A stretch of 64,000 bases of DNA from Veillonella sp. VA142 (GCF_003992135.1 NZ_RQVN01000003.1:62001-126000); one strand, 5' to 3'; shown: positions 36,201-46,044, numbered from the stretch's first letter. Notes: generated by a model not told the origin, from the letters alone. Translations and numbers: made by a program.

Positions 36201-39200
36201 AAAAGGTAAACTAGCAGCTGTAGGTAACTTGGCAACTGTGATCGGCGGAACCACAATTGCTGCAGATGGCACTGTAACAGGACCAACTTTCAATATTACG
36301 AAAGCGGATGGTGGTACTGATTCTGTAACTACGTTAAAAGGTGCTATCGATAAGTTAAATGCTACTAATGCAGGTCAAAATACGAAAATCTCTGAAACGG
36401 CTGGTAAAGTAGGAACGTTAGAAACAAATGTAACTAATCTAGGGAACACTGTCACTAATCTAGGAAATACAGTAACTAATTTGGGTAATACGGTAACGAA
36501 CAATTACAATGATTTGTCTAATAAAATTACCCAGGCTGGTACAAATGTAGCCTCTACATTGACTGCAAAAGGGTTAGACTTTACAGGTAACGATACAACA
36601 GATACAGGTAAAGTACACCGTGACTTAGGTACTACATTAACCATTCAAGGTGCAGAAAATTTCACGCGAGGAACTACTGATAACAACAATATTAAAGTGT
36701 CTAAAAACGGTAATACTTTAGACGTGAAATTAGCAGAGAACCTTGGCAATATCAAAGAAATCGCTGGAGATGGTACACATGACTTAGTGATTAAAAATGG
36801 CGACACTAAGGTGACTGTAAAAGCTCCTAAAGATGGAAATACTGGTAGTATTGATTTTGGAAATACGAAATTAGTAACTAATAATTTAGAAGCAGATATT
36901 GCCTATAAAGCAGGCGGTGAGTCATCGAAGAAAACTGTTAAATTGCAAACAGGCTTTACATTTGTGGCAGGTGAGGGCACAGTAGCACCAACAACGCCAG
37001 CAACAGGTGCAGCCACTACAACTAGTCCAACAGCATCTACAGATGGTAAAGTAGCTAAGAAAGGGATTGTTATCTCTACCGAAGCTGATGGCGTAGTAAA
37101 CATCGGTTTAGACAGTGATACACGTAGTGCTATCGATAATGCGGCGAACAAGGACTTGAGCAATCTAAATTCAGCTGGTACTAATAAAGTCTCTGAATTA
37201 GCGAAAGCAGCTGCGAAAGAAGCAGTAAAAGTAGACAATGGTATCAACACAACAGTGGATACAGATACAACCACAACACCTGGGGTTACTACGTATAAAG
37301 TAAATGCAATTGATACAACAGTAGCGGTAGGTAGTGATGCATTAACGATTAATGATGCAACTCCAAATACTACTACAAAAGTTCGTGCTTATTCGTTAGA
37401 TTTATCCGATGCGACAAAAAATAAATTAAAAGCGATAGGTAACTTGGCAACGGTGATCGGCGGAACCACAATTACTGCAGATGGCACTGTAACAGGCCCA
37501 ACTTTCAATATTACGAAAGCGGATGGTGGTACTGATTCTGTAACTACGTTAAAAGATGCTATCGATAAGTTAAATGCTACTAATGCAGGTCAAAATACGA
37601 AAATCTCTGAAACGGCTGGTAAAGTAGCAACCTTAGAAACAAATGTAACGAATCTTGGAAACACTGTCACTAACCTAGGAAATACGGTAACTAGCAATTA
37701 TAATGATTTGTCTAGTAAAATTACCCAAGCTGGTACAAATGTAGCCTCTACGTTGACTTCAAAAGGTTTAGACTTTACAGGTAATGATACAACAGATAAA
37801 GTACACCGAGACCTAGGTACTGTTTTAACTATTCAAGGTGCTGAAAACTTCATGCGAGGAAGTACTGATCACAATATTAAAGTGGTTAAAAACGGGGATG
37901 CTTTAGACGTTAAATTAGCAGAAAATCTTGGCAACATCAAAGAAATCGCTGGGGATGGTACGAATGATTTAGTAATCAAAAATGGTACGAATACAGTAAC
38001 TATCACAGCTGGTAAAACTGGCGACAATGGTACTGTTAACTTTGGCAATGCAAAAGTTGTAACCTCTAATTTAGACGCAGATATTGCTTATAAAGCAGGT
38101 ACTGAAACCTCCAAGAATAAGGTTAAATTAGCAGATGGATTTAACTTTGTAGCTGGTACTGGAACAGTAGCGGCAACAACGCCAGCAACGGGTGCAACAA
38201 CACCAGCAGCAGGCACAACAACGCCGGCAGCAGATACAGCAACTACAACTAGCCCAACGTCATCTACAGATGATAAAACAGCTAAGAAAGGGATTGTTAT
38301 CTCTACCGAAGCAAATGGCGTGGTCAACATCGGTTTAGATAGCGATACACGTAGTGCTATCGATAATGCGGCAAGTAAAAGCTATGTAGAAAATGCATTG
38401 ACTAATCTAAATAGTACAATTACAGGCAATGCAAATCTAAACTTTGCTGGTAATGTGACAAAAGATGCACAGGGTCACGATGCAAATAAAATTGGCTTAT
38501 CATTAGCGACTGGTACATTACATATCAAAGGTGATGCGACAGATATTACAACCACTGCAAAAGGTGACACTGTTACCATTGCTTTAACAGAAGGAACACA
38601 AAATAAATTAAAAGCGATAGGTAACTTGGCAAATGTCATTGGTGGTACAACAATTGCTGCAGATGGTACTGTGACAGGGCCAACTTTCAACATTACAAAA
38701 GCAGACGGCACTAATGAAAATGCAAATACCTTAAAAGAGGCCATCGAGAAGTTAAACGCTACAAATGAAGGTCAAAATACAAAAATCTCTGAAACGGCAG
38801 GCAAAGTAGGCACGCTAGAAACAAATGTAACGAATCTAGGAAACACTGTCACTAACCTAGGAAATACGGTAACAAACTTAGGTAATACGGTAACTAGCAA
38901 TTACAATGATTTGTCTAATAAAATCTCCCAAGCTGGTACAAATGTAGCCTCTACGTTGACTTCAAAAGGCTTAGATTTCTCAGGTAATGATACAGCAGAT
39001 AAAGTACACCGAGACCTAGGTACTGTTTTAACTATTCAAGGTGCTGATAACTTCACGCGGGGAAGTACTGATCACAATATTAAAGTGGTTAAAAACGGGG
39101 ATGCTTTAGACGTTAAATTAGCAGAGAACCTAGCGAAAATCAAAGAAATCTCTGGGGATGGATCAAATGACTTAGTCATCAAAAATGGCGACACTAAGGT

Positions 39201-42200
39201 GACTGTAAAAGCTCCTAAAGATGGAAATACAGGTAGCATCGACTTTGGGGATACGAAATTAGTCACTAAGAATTTAGAAGCAGATATTGCTTATAAAGCA
39301 GGCGGTGAGACAGCGAAGAAAACTGTTAAATTGCAAACAGGCTTTACATTTGTGGCAGGTGATGGTACAGTAGCGGCAACAACACCAGCAACCGGTGCAA
39401 CAACACCAGCAGCGGGCGCAACAACGCCAGCAGCAGGTACTGCTACTACAACTAGCCCAACGGCGTCTACAGATGATAAAACAGCTAAGAAAGGGATTGT
39501 TATCTCTACCGAAAATAATGGTGTAGTCAACATCGGTTTAGATAGTGATACACGTAGTGCTATCGATAATGCGGCAAGTAAAAACTATGTGGAAAATGCA
39601 TTAACTAATTTAAATAGTACTATTACCAATAATGCCAATCTAAACTTTGCTGGTAATGTGACTAAGGATGCACAAAATAACGATGCAAATAAAATTGGCT
39701 TATCATTAGCGTCTGGTACATTAAATATCAAAGGTGATGCGACAGATATTACAACCACTGCAAAAGGTGACACTGTTACCATCGCTTTAACAGAAGGAAC
39801 ACAAAATAAATTAAAAGCGGTAGGTAACTTGGCAAATGTCATCGGTGGTACAACAATTGCTGCAGATGGTACTGTAACAGGACCAACTTTCAGTATTACA
39901 AAAGCAGACGGCACTAATGAAAATGCAAATACCTTAAAAGAGGCACTCGATAAGTTAAATAGCACTAATGTAGGTCAAAATACAGCTATTACTACTTTAG
40001 GTACCCGAATTACTAGTTTAGTAGATGGTGGTATGGTATTTGCGGGCGATGATGCGACAGCAGATAAAGTGACTCGTAAATTAGGAGAAACTTTAAACAT
40101 CCATGGTCAAAACAACATCACGGTGAAAAAAGATGCTACAGATGCGACTACATTAAATGTAAAACTAGCAAGTGATTTGAAAAATATCACATCTATCACA
40201 AATGCCGATGCAGATAATAAACCAGGGACTACCATCTCAATTGGTGGAGACAGTGTAACGATTACCAATACACAAGCTCCAGCAACGGGTGCGATTACAG
40301 GGGTAACCAAAACTGTAACTATTGGCAAAAATGGTGTTGATGCGGGTAGCATGAAAATTACTAACGTGGCTGACGCAGAACATGACAATGATGCAGCAAA
40401 CAAAAAATACGTAGATACGGCGATTCGTAATTTAAATACTACAATTACCAATAATGCCAATCTAAACTTTGCTGGTAATGTCACAAAAGATGGTCAAGAT
40501 CACGATACAGATAAAGTAGGTTTAGCGTTAGCGACTGGTACATTACATATCAAAGGTGATGCGACAGATATTACAACCACTGCAAAAGGTGACACTGTTG
40601 AGATTGCCTTAACAAAAGCATTACAGGATAAGTTAAAACAATTAGGTGATACATCGGCAGATGGACGTGATGGAAAATCTGCCACTAGTACGCCAGGAGC
40701 ATCTGGTACAGCAGGTACATCCGGTACAGGCACAGCAGGTGCACCAGGAGCATCCGGTACCTCAGGTGCAGCAGGTACATCCGGTACATCTGGTACAGGC
40801 ACAGCAGGTGCACCAGGAGCATCCGGCACTCCAGGGGCGGCAGGAGCAGCAGGTACATCTGGTACAGGCACAGCAGGTGCACCAGGAGCATCTGGTACTC
40901 CAGGAACAACACCACCGGCATCTGCAGGATCTACAGGCCTAACAGGAGCTGATGGATTAAATGGACATACATTAACAGATAAAGTCAATGCATTGCGTAA
41001 TGGTGAAGCTGGGATCGTTGTCTATACTGATGACAAAGGTGAACGTCTACAGAAAGGTAATGATGGTAAGTATTACTATCCAACAGACCTAAAACCTGAT
41101 GGAACAGTAAAAACAGCAGCAGAAAACAATGGTAAAGAGCCAAAGCCAGTAGATAACCCACAAGCACGTATAGTGAATAGCAGTGGAGATACGAAAATAC
41201 CAACTACGTTCTCTAACATTGCAGATGGCAAGGTAGAAGCTGGTTCACATGATGCTGTTAACGGCGGACAACTGTATACAGTAAAAACTGATTTGACTAA
41301 CGCTGGTTTAGATTTCTACGGCAATGAAGACACTAGAGACGAATCTAAAGTACACCGTAACCTTGGACAAGTTCTAAAAATAAAAGGTGCAGGGAACTTC
41401 GAGCGTGCAGCAACAGCTACAAATAATATTAATGTAGTAAAAAACGCTACTGGTGATGGATTCGATATACAATTAGCAGAGAACCTTAGGGACATAAAAG
41501 AAATCGCTGGTGATGGCTCAAATGACTTAGTCATCAAAAACGGCGATACTAAGGTGACTGTAAAAGCACCTAAAGATGGCGATAAAGGTAGCATCAATTT
41601 TGGGAATACGAAATTAGTCACTAATAATTTAGAAGCAGATATTGCTTATAAAGCAGGCGGTGAGACAGCGAAGAAAACTGTTAAATTGCAAACAGGCTTT
41701 ACATTTGTGGCAGGTGACGGCACAGTAGCATCAACAACGCCAGCAACGGGTGTAACAACACCAGCAGCAGGCGCAACAACACCTGCAGCGGGTACAGCTA
41801 CTACAACTAGCCCAACGGCATCTACAGATGATAAAACAGCTAAGAAAGGGATTGTTATCTCTACCGAAGCAAATGGCGTGGTCAACATCGGTTTAGATAA
41901 AGATACACGTAGTGCTATCGATAATGCAGCAAGTAAATCTGAAGTCAATACAGCCATTACAAGCTTAAGTAAAACCATCTCTAATAATTCAAATCTACGA
42001 TATGCTGGTGATACTAATGTAGGTGCAGCAACGGGTGAAGATCATTTGAACTTAGCATTAGCTACAGGCACATTAAAAGTAGCTGGTACAGCAGGGGAAG
42101 TTAAAACTGTAGCGCAAGCAGGTACAATTACAATTTCTTTAGAACAAGCTGTAAAAGATAAGTTAGCTCAATTATCTGATAAAAATGCAGATGGTCGAGA

Positions 42201-45200
42201 TGGCAAATTAGGCAGCGAAGCGGATGCGATTGCCTCCACAGGCATTGCGAAAGAAGATGGCTTGAATGGTACTACTGCAACGTATAAAGTGAATGCTTTA
42301 CGTCATGGCGAAGCAGGTTCTGTTGTGTACACAGATGCAGATGGTAATCGTATTGTGAAAGCTACGGATGGTAATTACTACAAAGCCACAGAGGTTAATG
42401 CCGACGGTGTGGTAAAAACTGCTGATCAAAACAATGGCATAACTCCTGTAGCAGTAGATAAAACGACTATTGTGGCAACCCTTGTGAACACAGACGGTAC
42501 CACAGCACTAGCAGCAGATGATATCAACAAAGTAGCCACAACGAAGTTGACCAACATCAAAGAAGCTGCCATAACTGCCACTTCTAACGATGCTGTCACA
42601 GGTCGTCAGTTGTATGGATTAAAATCTGACTTAGCAACATACCTTGGTGGCGGTTCTGCAGTAGATGCTAATGGAACTTTCACAGGTCCTACGTACAACA
42701 TCACGAAAGATGATGGAACCAATGGAACGACACCAGTTAAGAGTGTAGGGGATGCAATTAGCAACTTAAATACTCGTATTAACAATGCAAACTCCTCGTT
42801 ATCTACAAAAGGCTTAGATTTCTACGGAAACAAAGACACTGTGGATACAGATAAAGTACATCGTAACCTTGGTGAAACTTTAAAATTAAAAGGTGCTGAG
42901 AATTTTGTTCGTGATGACAAAGCTAAAAATAATATCAATGTAGAAAAAAATACTACAGGTGATGGGTTCGATGTGAAATTAGCAGAAAACCTTGGTAATA
43001 TTAAAGAAATCGCTGGAGATGGAAAAACTGATTTGGTGATTAAAAATGGCGATGCCACAATCACCTTAAAACCGGCAACAGCGGATAAAACCGATCCTGA
43101 TACAGGTGTAGTGACACCAGGTAAAACAGCTACAGTAGACTTCGGCAATACTACATTGGTGGCTAAAAACCTAGAAACCGATATTACCTACCGTGCAAAT
43201 GGTGTTGCAGATACAGCTGCACACAAAGTGAAACTACAAAAAGGTTTGAACTTTGTGGCAGGTACTGGTACAGTGGCGCAACCAGCTGCAAGTACTACGC
43301 CAGCTACAGGCGGCGTGACAACACCAGCTACACCACCAGCAACGGATAGTGAAACAACAAAATCTGGTATTATGATCACAACTGGTGATAATGGATTAGT
43401 TACAATTGGTTTGGATAGCGATACTCGTAATGCTATCGATAATGCAGCCAATAAAGACTTGAGCAATTTGAGTCAAACAGGTAAAGACCAAGTGACTGCA
43501 TTAGCAAAAGCCGCTGCCAAAGATGTGGTAAAAGTTGAGGCTGGTAAAAATACGACGGTAACACCAAAACAAGATGGTGATGTAACGAAGTATGTAGTGG
43601 ATGCATACGATACGAAAGTAGCTGTATCGGGAACAGAGTTGACGATTAGTGGTGGAGAGCTAGATACGAATAATGTTCGTACCTATACATTAGGCTTATC
43701 CGATGATGTGAAAAATAAATTAACTGCAGTGACAAATGTAGGGAATACATCATCGGATGGTCGTGATGGTAAAGCAGCTAATGGCAAAGACGGTGCAGCA
43801 GGTAACGCAGGTGATAAAGGCTTAACTGGCAAAGATGGTCTAAATGGCAGCACATTAACAGATAAAGTCAATGCTTTACGTAATGGTGAAGCTGGTTCTG
43901 TAGTATATACAAATGAAGCTGGGGAACGACTCATCAAAGCCAATGATGGAAATTACTATAAACCTAGTGAAGTGAATACAGATGGTTCTGTGAAAACTCA
44001 GGCTGAAAACAACAATGTGCCTCCAACACCAGTAGCAAATCCACAAGCACGCATAGTGAATGGCAGTGGAGAGACTACGACACCAACTACGTTGTCTAAC
44101 ATTAAAGATGGCAAGATAGCAGATGGTTCACATGATGCTGTTAACGGTGGACAACTCCATACAGTGAAAACTGAATTGACTAAGGCTGGATTAGATTTCA
44201 CAGGCGATGATACGACGGATAAGGTGCACCGTGATTTAGGTACAACTTTAACGATTAAAGGTGGAGAAAACTTTACACGCGGTGCGAATGAAAACAATAT
44301 CAAAGTTGTGAAAAAAACTGATAAAGGTGTTGATAGACTTGATGTACAATTAGCAGAAAACCTTGGCAACATGAAAGGTATTTCTGGTAATGATACAGAT
44401 AGCTTGGTTATCAAAAACGGCGATGCTACGATTACGTTAACACCAGCGAAAGCAGCTGAAACCGATCCTGCTACAGGAACGACAACACCAGCAAAAACAG
44501 CTACAGTAGACTTCGGTAAAAGCAATGTGGTAGCTGAAAACTTGGATACAGATATTACATATCGAGCTAACAGTGTTGCAGATACAGCTGCACACAAAGT
44601 GAAACTGAAAAAAGGTTTAAACTTCGTATCTGCTACAGATACAGATACTACAACAGAAGGGCCTAAATCAGGTTTAACTATTACAACAGGTGATGATGGA
44701 TTAGTAACCTTTGGGTTAGATAAGGCCACTCGTAATGCTATTGACAATGTAGCCAACAAAGACTTGAGCAACTTGACTACAGAAGGTAAAAAAGTAATTA
44801 CCGATGCAGCACAAGGGGCTGTGAAAGTGAAAGCTGGTAACAATGTAACGATTGACCCAGAAACGAAAGACAATGTTACAACCTACACTGTAAACGGTCG
44901 AGATACGACAGTGCAAGCAGCAACAAGAGGCAGTGTATCTGTCACTGGTGGAACTCTAAGTGGCACAGGGGAACGAGCATATACAGTTGATTTGACAGAA
45001 ACAACGAAAACGGAAATCAATAAAATCTCAGGTATCAATACTCGCTTAGGTACAGCGGAAGGCAATATCACTACATTACAACAAGCAGTGCAAGGTGGTC
45101 GTGTCTTTACAGCAGATACTGGAGTGGCTTCTGCAACAGTAGCATTAGGTGAAACATTAGCAATCAAAGGTGGCGCAACAGGTACACTGATAGATGGCAA

Positions 45201-45966
45201 TATCGGCGTGGAATTAATTAAAGCCAATGACACATCACCAGCTACCATGATGATTCGTTTGAAAAAAGATATGGATATGAAAGATGGTTCTACATCCTAT
45301 GTTCATTACATGGATGTGAATGGTACATCTGTAAAGGCAGCTACCACAAAAGTGGATGGTACAGGTGTAACTATCACTCCAGAGGAAGGATCAAATAAAC
45401 CATCTGTTAAGTTAACAGCAGACGGATTATATAATGGTGATAATCCAATTCACAATGTAGGTGTTGGCACAAAACCAAATGATGCAGCGACTGTAGGGCA
45501 AGTAAATGCACTGGCAGGCGCAGTAAGCCAACGTGTGAATAACATTGGAGCGCATGCAGCAGCGTTAGCAGCAATGAATCCATTGAGCTATGATCCATTG
45601 AAAAAATCTCAAGTGATGGCAGGATATGGTTCCTATAAAGGAAGCAGTGCCTTAGCTTTAGGCGTAGCACACTATGCAAACGAAGATACTTTATTCAATG
45701 TAGGTGTCAGCGTAGGCAATGGTGAAAACATGGTGAATGCAGGCGTCACATACCGATTTGGCGGTGAAGACAGCATGATTCCAGAGCGTTATAAAGGTGG
45801 CCCAATTTCTTCCGTATACGTAATGCAAGATGAAATCACAGCATTGAAAGCAGAAAATGCTAGAAAAGACGTAGAAAATGCTAAAAAACAAGCAGAAAAC
45901 GAAGAAATGAAAGCACAAATTAAAATGCTCATCGAACGTGTAACTATGCTAGAAGCAAAAAAATAA
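33208..45966 (+). CDS. Giant trimeric autotransporter adhesin (YadA-like), 4252 residues
   Basis: Outer-membrane adhesin of type Vc secretion. The N-terminus MNKIFKVIWSKSKQCYIVVS is an ESPR extended signal, with a hydrophobic core near residues 33-46. Residues about 60-640 form a YadA-type head of many 14-residue repeats (A-x-A-x-G-x-x-A and A-I-G patterns), closed by a neck (D-A-V-N-L-K-Q-A-K). The stalk consists of repeated 390-500-residue modules marked by G-L-D-F, K-V-H-R-D/N-L-G, L-A-E-N-L and D-L-V-I-K-N-G. It includes a collagen-like stretch (about 2497-2566), short L-G-N-T-V-T-N repeats and P/T/A-rich linkers. The YadA anchor (about 4100-4185) ends in T-Y-R-F-G-G and is followed by a coiled-coil tail of about 65 residues. 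The ATG at 33208 has AAAGGGGTA upstream. A second adhesin gene follows. Binding partners are unknown. Confidence 0.95.
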   Translation: MNKIFKVIWSKSKQCYIVVSEVAKNHSGKKKIVVVSILAAMAVGADMSVSVNAGGLDGGYAASAGSIAIGSNSYSKGTQVDGQHGSIDPSIAIGVRSVAIGNSSLAIGLDTDIRNSYAVAVGRYSKVTGDYGIGIGYNTRSSLHGIAMGEQARSMKEGATTLGVSSRGYGNGAIAIGWQSLAGADVYTVGVPGNDINNDSSSKIDGYNSWGDMSVGLRAMATGGNATALGRNAAATAANAVAIGGGDGKSFNDNVERTVASGEKAAAIGYNSSASGKSASALGTKASATAENAAAIGTSASASAKDTLAAGSSAQATAEGATAVGKEAKAQKADATALGSGATASETNATALGKGATASKGDATAVGSGAQATEANAVAVGKGAEASKGNAIAIGKEAEATEASATAIGDGANAEKANAVAIGKGAISGGTSGIAMGNDAQAQAKDTIAVGSSSRASNDNASAFGNAATAAGSGSTAIGYQANTTGANSTAIGAAAQSTKASSTALGNGAKAFGTSAIAIGEGATVGIAEGRTTAGTTPAVDAPNSIAIGKNAKVLAGSGSIALGAGTEITASDVGTSSGAAQKTYPYMLTNTIGTDAVSDKENGIVAIGTKRSSSDTGFARRLTGVAGGVGDYDAVNLKQAKAIESSLKKGERHIKATSYTPNGSGTITLNYVDGENKDVSNETATITDVAKKSVVDGINTTVNTHTTQITNLTSEVGGKVSQSDFNTFKAKAITFTGDDNAGVARTLDTTLTVKGGANYTSTTANTNIRVEKDGSSGAAGLLVKLSDKLTGMKEIAGDGKTDLVIKNGTNKVTITPGKDNDKGTINFGDAKVVASNLEADITYRANGVADTAANTVKLKKGLNFTAATDTTTTTDGPKSGLSITTGGDGLVTFGLDKATRSKVDNAADKNLSNLSDNGKDKVKELAKTAAQDAVKVAPGINTTVTTDTTTTPGVTTYKVNAIDTTVAVGSDALTINDATPNANKVRAYSVDLSTATKGKLAAVGNLATVIGGTTIAADGTVTGPTFNITKADGGTDSVTTLKGAIDKLNATNAGQNTKISETAGKVGTLETNVTNLGNTVTNLGNTVTNLGNTVTNNYNDLSNKITQAGTNVASTLTAKGLDFTGNDTTDTGKVHRDLGTTLTIQGAENFTRGTTDNNNIKVSKNGNTLDVKLAENLGNIKEIAGDGTHDLVIKNGDTKVTVKAPKDGNTGSIDFGNTKLVTNNLEADIAYKAGGESSKKTVKLQTGFTFVAGEGTVAPTTPATGAATTTSPTASTDGKVAKKGIVISTEADGVVNIGLDSDTRSAIDNAANKDLSNLNSAGTNKVSELAKAAAKEAVKVDNGINTTVDTDTTTTPGVTTYKVNAIDTTVAVGSDALTINDATPNTTTKVRAYSLDLSDATKNKLKAIGNLATVIGGTTITADGTVTGPTFNITKADGGTDSVTTLKDAIDKLNATNAGQNTKISETAGKVATLETNVTNLGNTVTNLGNTVTSNYNDLSSKITQAGTNVASTLTSKGLDFTGNDTTDKVHRDLGTVLTIQGAENFMRGSTDHNIKVVKNGDALDVKLAENLGNIKEIAGDGTNDLVIKNGTNTVTITAGKTGDNGTVNFGNAKVVTSNLDADIAYKAGTETSKNKVKLADGFNFVAGTGTVAATTPATGATTPAAGTTTPAADTATTTSPTSSTDDKTAKKGIVISTEANGVVNIGLDSDTRSAIDNAASKSYVENALTNLNSTITGNANLNFAGNVTKDAQGHDANKIGLSLATGTLHIKGDATDITTTAKGDTVTIALTEGTQNKLKAIGNLANVIGGTTIAADGTVTGPTFNITKADGTNENANTLKEAIEKLNATNEGQNTKISETAGKVGTLETNVTNLGNTVTNLGNTVTNLGNTVTSNYNDLSNKISQAGTNVASTLTSKGLDFSGNDTADKVHRDLGTVLTIQGADNFTRGSTDHNIKVVKNGDALDVKLAENLAKIKEISGDGSNDLVIKNGDTKVTVKAPKDGNTGSIDFGDTKLVTKNLEADIAYKAGGETAKKTVKLQTGFTFVAGDGTVAATTPATGATTPAAGATTPAAGTATTTSPTASTDDKTAKKGIVISTENNGVVNIGLDSDTRSAIDNAASKNYVENALTNLNSTITNNANLNFAGNVTKDAQNNDANKIGLSLASGTLNIKGDATDITTTAKGDTVTIALTEGTQNKLKAVGNLANVIGGTTIAADGTVTGPTFSITKADGTNENANTLKEALDKLNSTNVGQNTAITTLGTRITSLVDGGMVFAGDDATADKVTRKLGETLNIHGQNNITVKKDATDATTLNVKLASDLKNITSITNADADNKPGTTISIGGDSVTITNTQAPATGAITGVTKTVTIGKNGVDAGSMKITNVADAEHDNDAANKKYVDTAIRNLNTTITNNANLNFAGNVTKDGQDHDTDKVGLALATGTLHIKGDATDITTTAKGDTVEIALTKALQDKLKQLGDTSADGRDGKSATSTPGASGTAGTSGTGTAGAPGASGTSGAAGTSGTSGTGTAGAPGASGTPGAAGAAGTSGTGTAGAPGASGTPGTTPPASAGSTGLTGADGLNGHTLTDKVNALRNGEAGIVVYTDDKGERLQKGNDGKYYYPTDLKPDGTVKTAAENNGKEPKPVDNPQARIVNSSGDTKIPTTFSNIADGKVEAGSHDAVNGGQLYTVKTDLTNAGLDFYGNEDTRDESKVHRNLGQVLKIKGAGNFERAATATNNINVVKNATGDGFDIQLAENLRDIKEIAGDGSNDLVIKNGDTKVTVKAPKDGDKGSINFGNTKLVTNNLEADIAYKAGGETAKKTVKLQTGFTFVAGDGTVASTTPATGVTTPAAGATTPAAGTATTTSPTASTDDKTAKKGIVISTEANGVVNIGLDKDTRSAIDNAASKSEVNTAITSLSKTISNNSNLRYAGDTNVGAATGEDHLNLALATGTLKVAGTAGEVKTVAQAGTITISLEQAVKDKLAQLSDKNADGRDGKLGSEADAIASTGIAKEDGLNGTTATYKVNALRHGEAGSVVYTDADGNRIVKATDGNYYKATEVNADGVVKTADQNNGITPVAVDKTTIVATLVNTDGTTALAADDINKVATTKLTNIKEAAITATSNDAVTGRQLYGLKSDLATYLGGGSAVDANGTFTGPTYNITKDDGTNGTTPVKSVGDAISNLNTRINNANSSLSTKGLDFYGNKDTVDTDKVHRNLGETLKLKGAENFVRDDKAKNNINVEKNTTGDGFDVKLAENLGNIKEIAGDGKTDLVIKNGDATITLKPATADKTDPDTGVVTPGKTATVDFGNTTLVAKNLETDITYRANGVADTAAHKVKLQKGLNFVAGTGTVAQPAASTTPATGGVTTPATPPATDSETTKSGIMITTGDNGLVTIGLDSDTRNAIDNAANKDLSNLSQTGKDQVTALAKAAAKDVVKVEAGKNTTVTPKQDGDVTKYVVDAYDTKVAVSGTELTISGGELDTNNVRTYTLGLSDDVKNKLTAVTNVGNTSSDGRDGKAANGKDGAAGNAGDKGLTGKDGLNGSTLTDKVNALRNGEAGSVVYTNEAGERLIKANDGNYYKPSEVNTDGSVKTQAENNNVPPTPVANPQARIVNGSGETTTPTTLSNIKDGKIADGSHDAVNGGQLHTVKTELTKAGLDFTGDDTTDKVHRDLGTTLTIKGGENFTRGANENNIKVVKKTDKGVDRLDVQLAENLGNMKGISGNDTDSLVIKNGDATITLTPAKAAETDPATGTTTPAKTATVDFGKSNVVAENLDTDITYRANSVADTAAHKVKLKKGLNFVSATDTDTTTEGPKSGLTITTGDDGLVTFGLDKATRNAIDNVANKDLSNLTTEGKKVITDAAQGAVKVKAGNNVTIDPETKDNVTTYTVNGRDTTVQAATRGSVSVTGGTLSGTGERAYTVDLTETTKTEINKISGINTRLGTAEGNITTLQQAVQGGRVFTADTGVASATVALGETLAIKGGATGTLIDGNIGVELIKANDTSPATMMIRLKKDMDMKDGSTSYVHYMDVNGTSVKAATTKVDGTGVTITPEEGSNKPSVKLTADGLYNGDNPIHNVGVGTKPNDAATVGQVNALAGAVSQRVNNIGAHAAALAAMNPLSYDPLKKSQVMAGYGSYKGSSALALGVAHYANEDTLFNVGVSVGNGENMVNAGVTYRFGGEDSMIPERYKGGPISSVYVMQDEITALKAENARKDVENAKKQAENEEMKAQIKMLIERVTMLEAKK
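36421..36508 (+). repeat. 21-bp coiled-coil repeat array in the adhesin stalk
   Basis: Tandem 7-residue units N-L-G-N-T-V-T: three full units after N-V-T. Homologous positions near 37640-37695 carry two units and near 38820-38895 three, so copy number differs between paralogous modules of the same gene. The third base differs among units, so each unit has drifted. Confidence 0.8.
38470..39965 (+). repeat. Near-identical duplicated stalk modules
   Basis: The segment from about 38480 to 38760 recurs at about 39680-39960 with only scattered base changes (for example the stretch from AAATTGGCTTATCATTAGCG to AAAAGAGG). Similar high identity links 36060-36560 with 37270-37760. Whole modules of about 1.2 kb are repeated, which indicates recent duplication or gene conversion. 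Confidence 0.8.
40696..40905 (+). repeat. Collagen-like Gly-X-Y region in the adhesin
   Basis: About 70 residues of Gly-X-Y triplets (GAS, GTA, GTS, GAP, GTP, GAA) rich in Ala, Ser, Thr and Pro. The register is broken three times by the dipeptide G-T before G-T-A-G-A-P-G-A-S. The DNA is built from repeats containing GGTACAGGCACAGCAGGTGC. The remainder of the stalk has no such triplets. Confidence 0.85.
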
Positions 45967-46008
45967 TAACCTATACATGAGGAAAATCCCTTAGTGTATG
46001 ACAAACAA

Positions 46009-46044
46009 ATGGACACCCAGTCGTTCGACTGAGTGTCCATTTTG
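46009..46044 (+). terminator. Terminator after the giant adhesin gene
   Basis: A 14-bp stem with one mismatch (TGGACAC-CAGTCG with its complement) and a TT loop is followed by four T. Confidence 0.8.

Noticed and set aside
36421-38895. Short regularly spaced repeats that could suggest a CRISPR array
   Set aside because: The repeats are contiguous 21-bp units in frame, encode heptads, and have no unique spacers or cas genes.
34014-45248. Many long open frames (up to about 290 codons) antisense to the adhesin genes
   Set aside because: They arise because the repetitive A/T/G-rich adhesin codons lack stop triplets on the other strand. They have low-complexity composition (V, P, A, S, L) and no ribosome sites.
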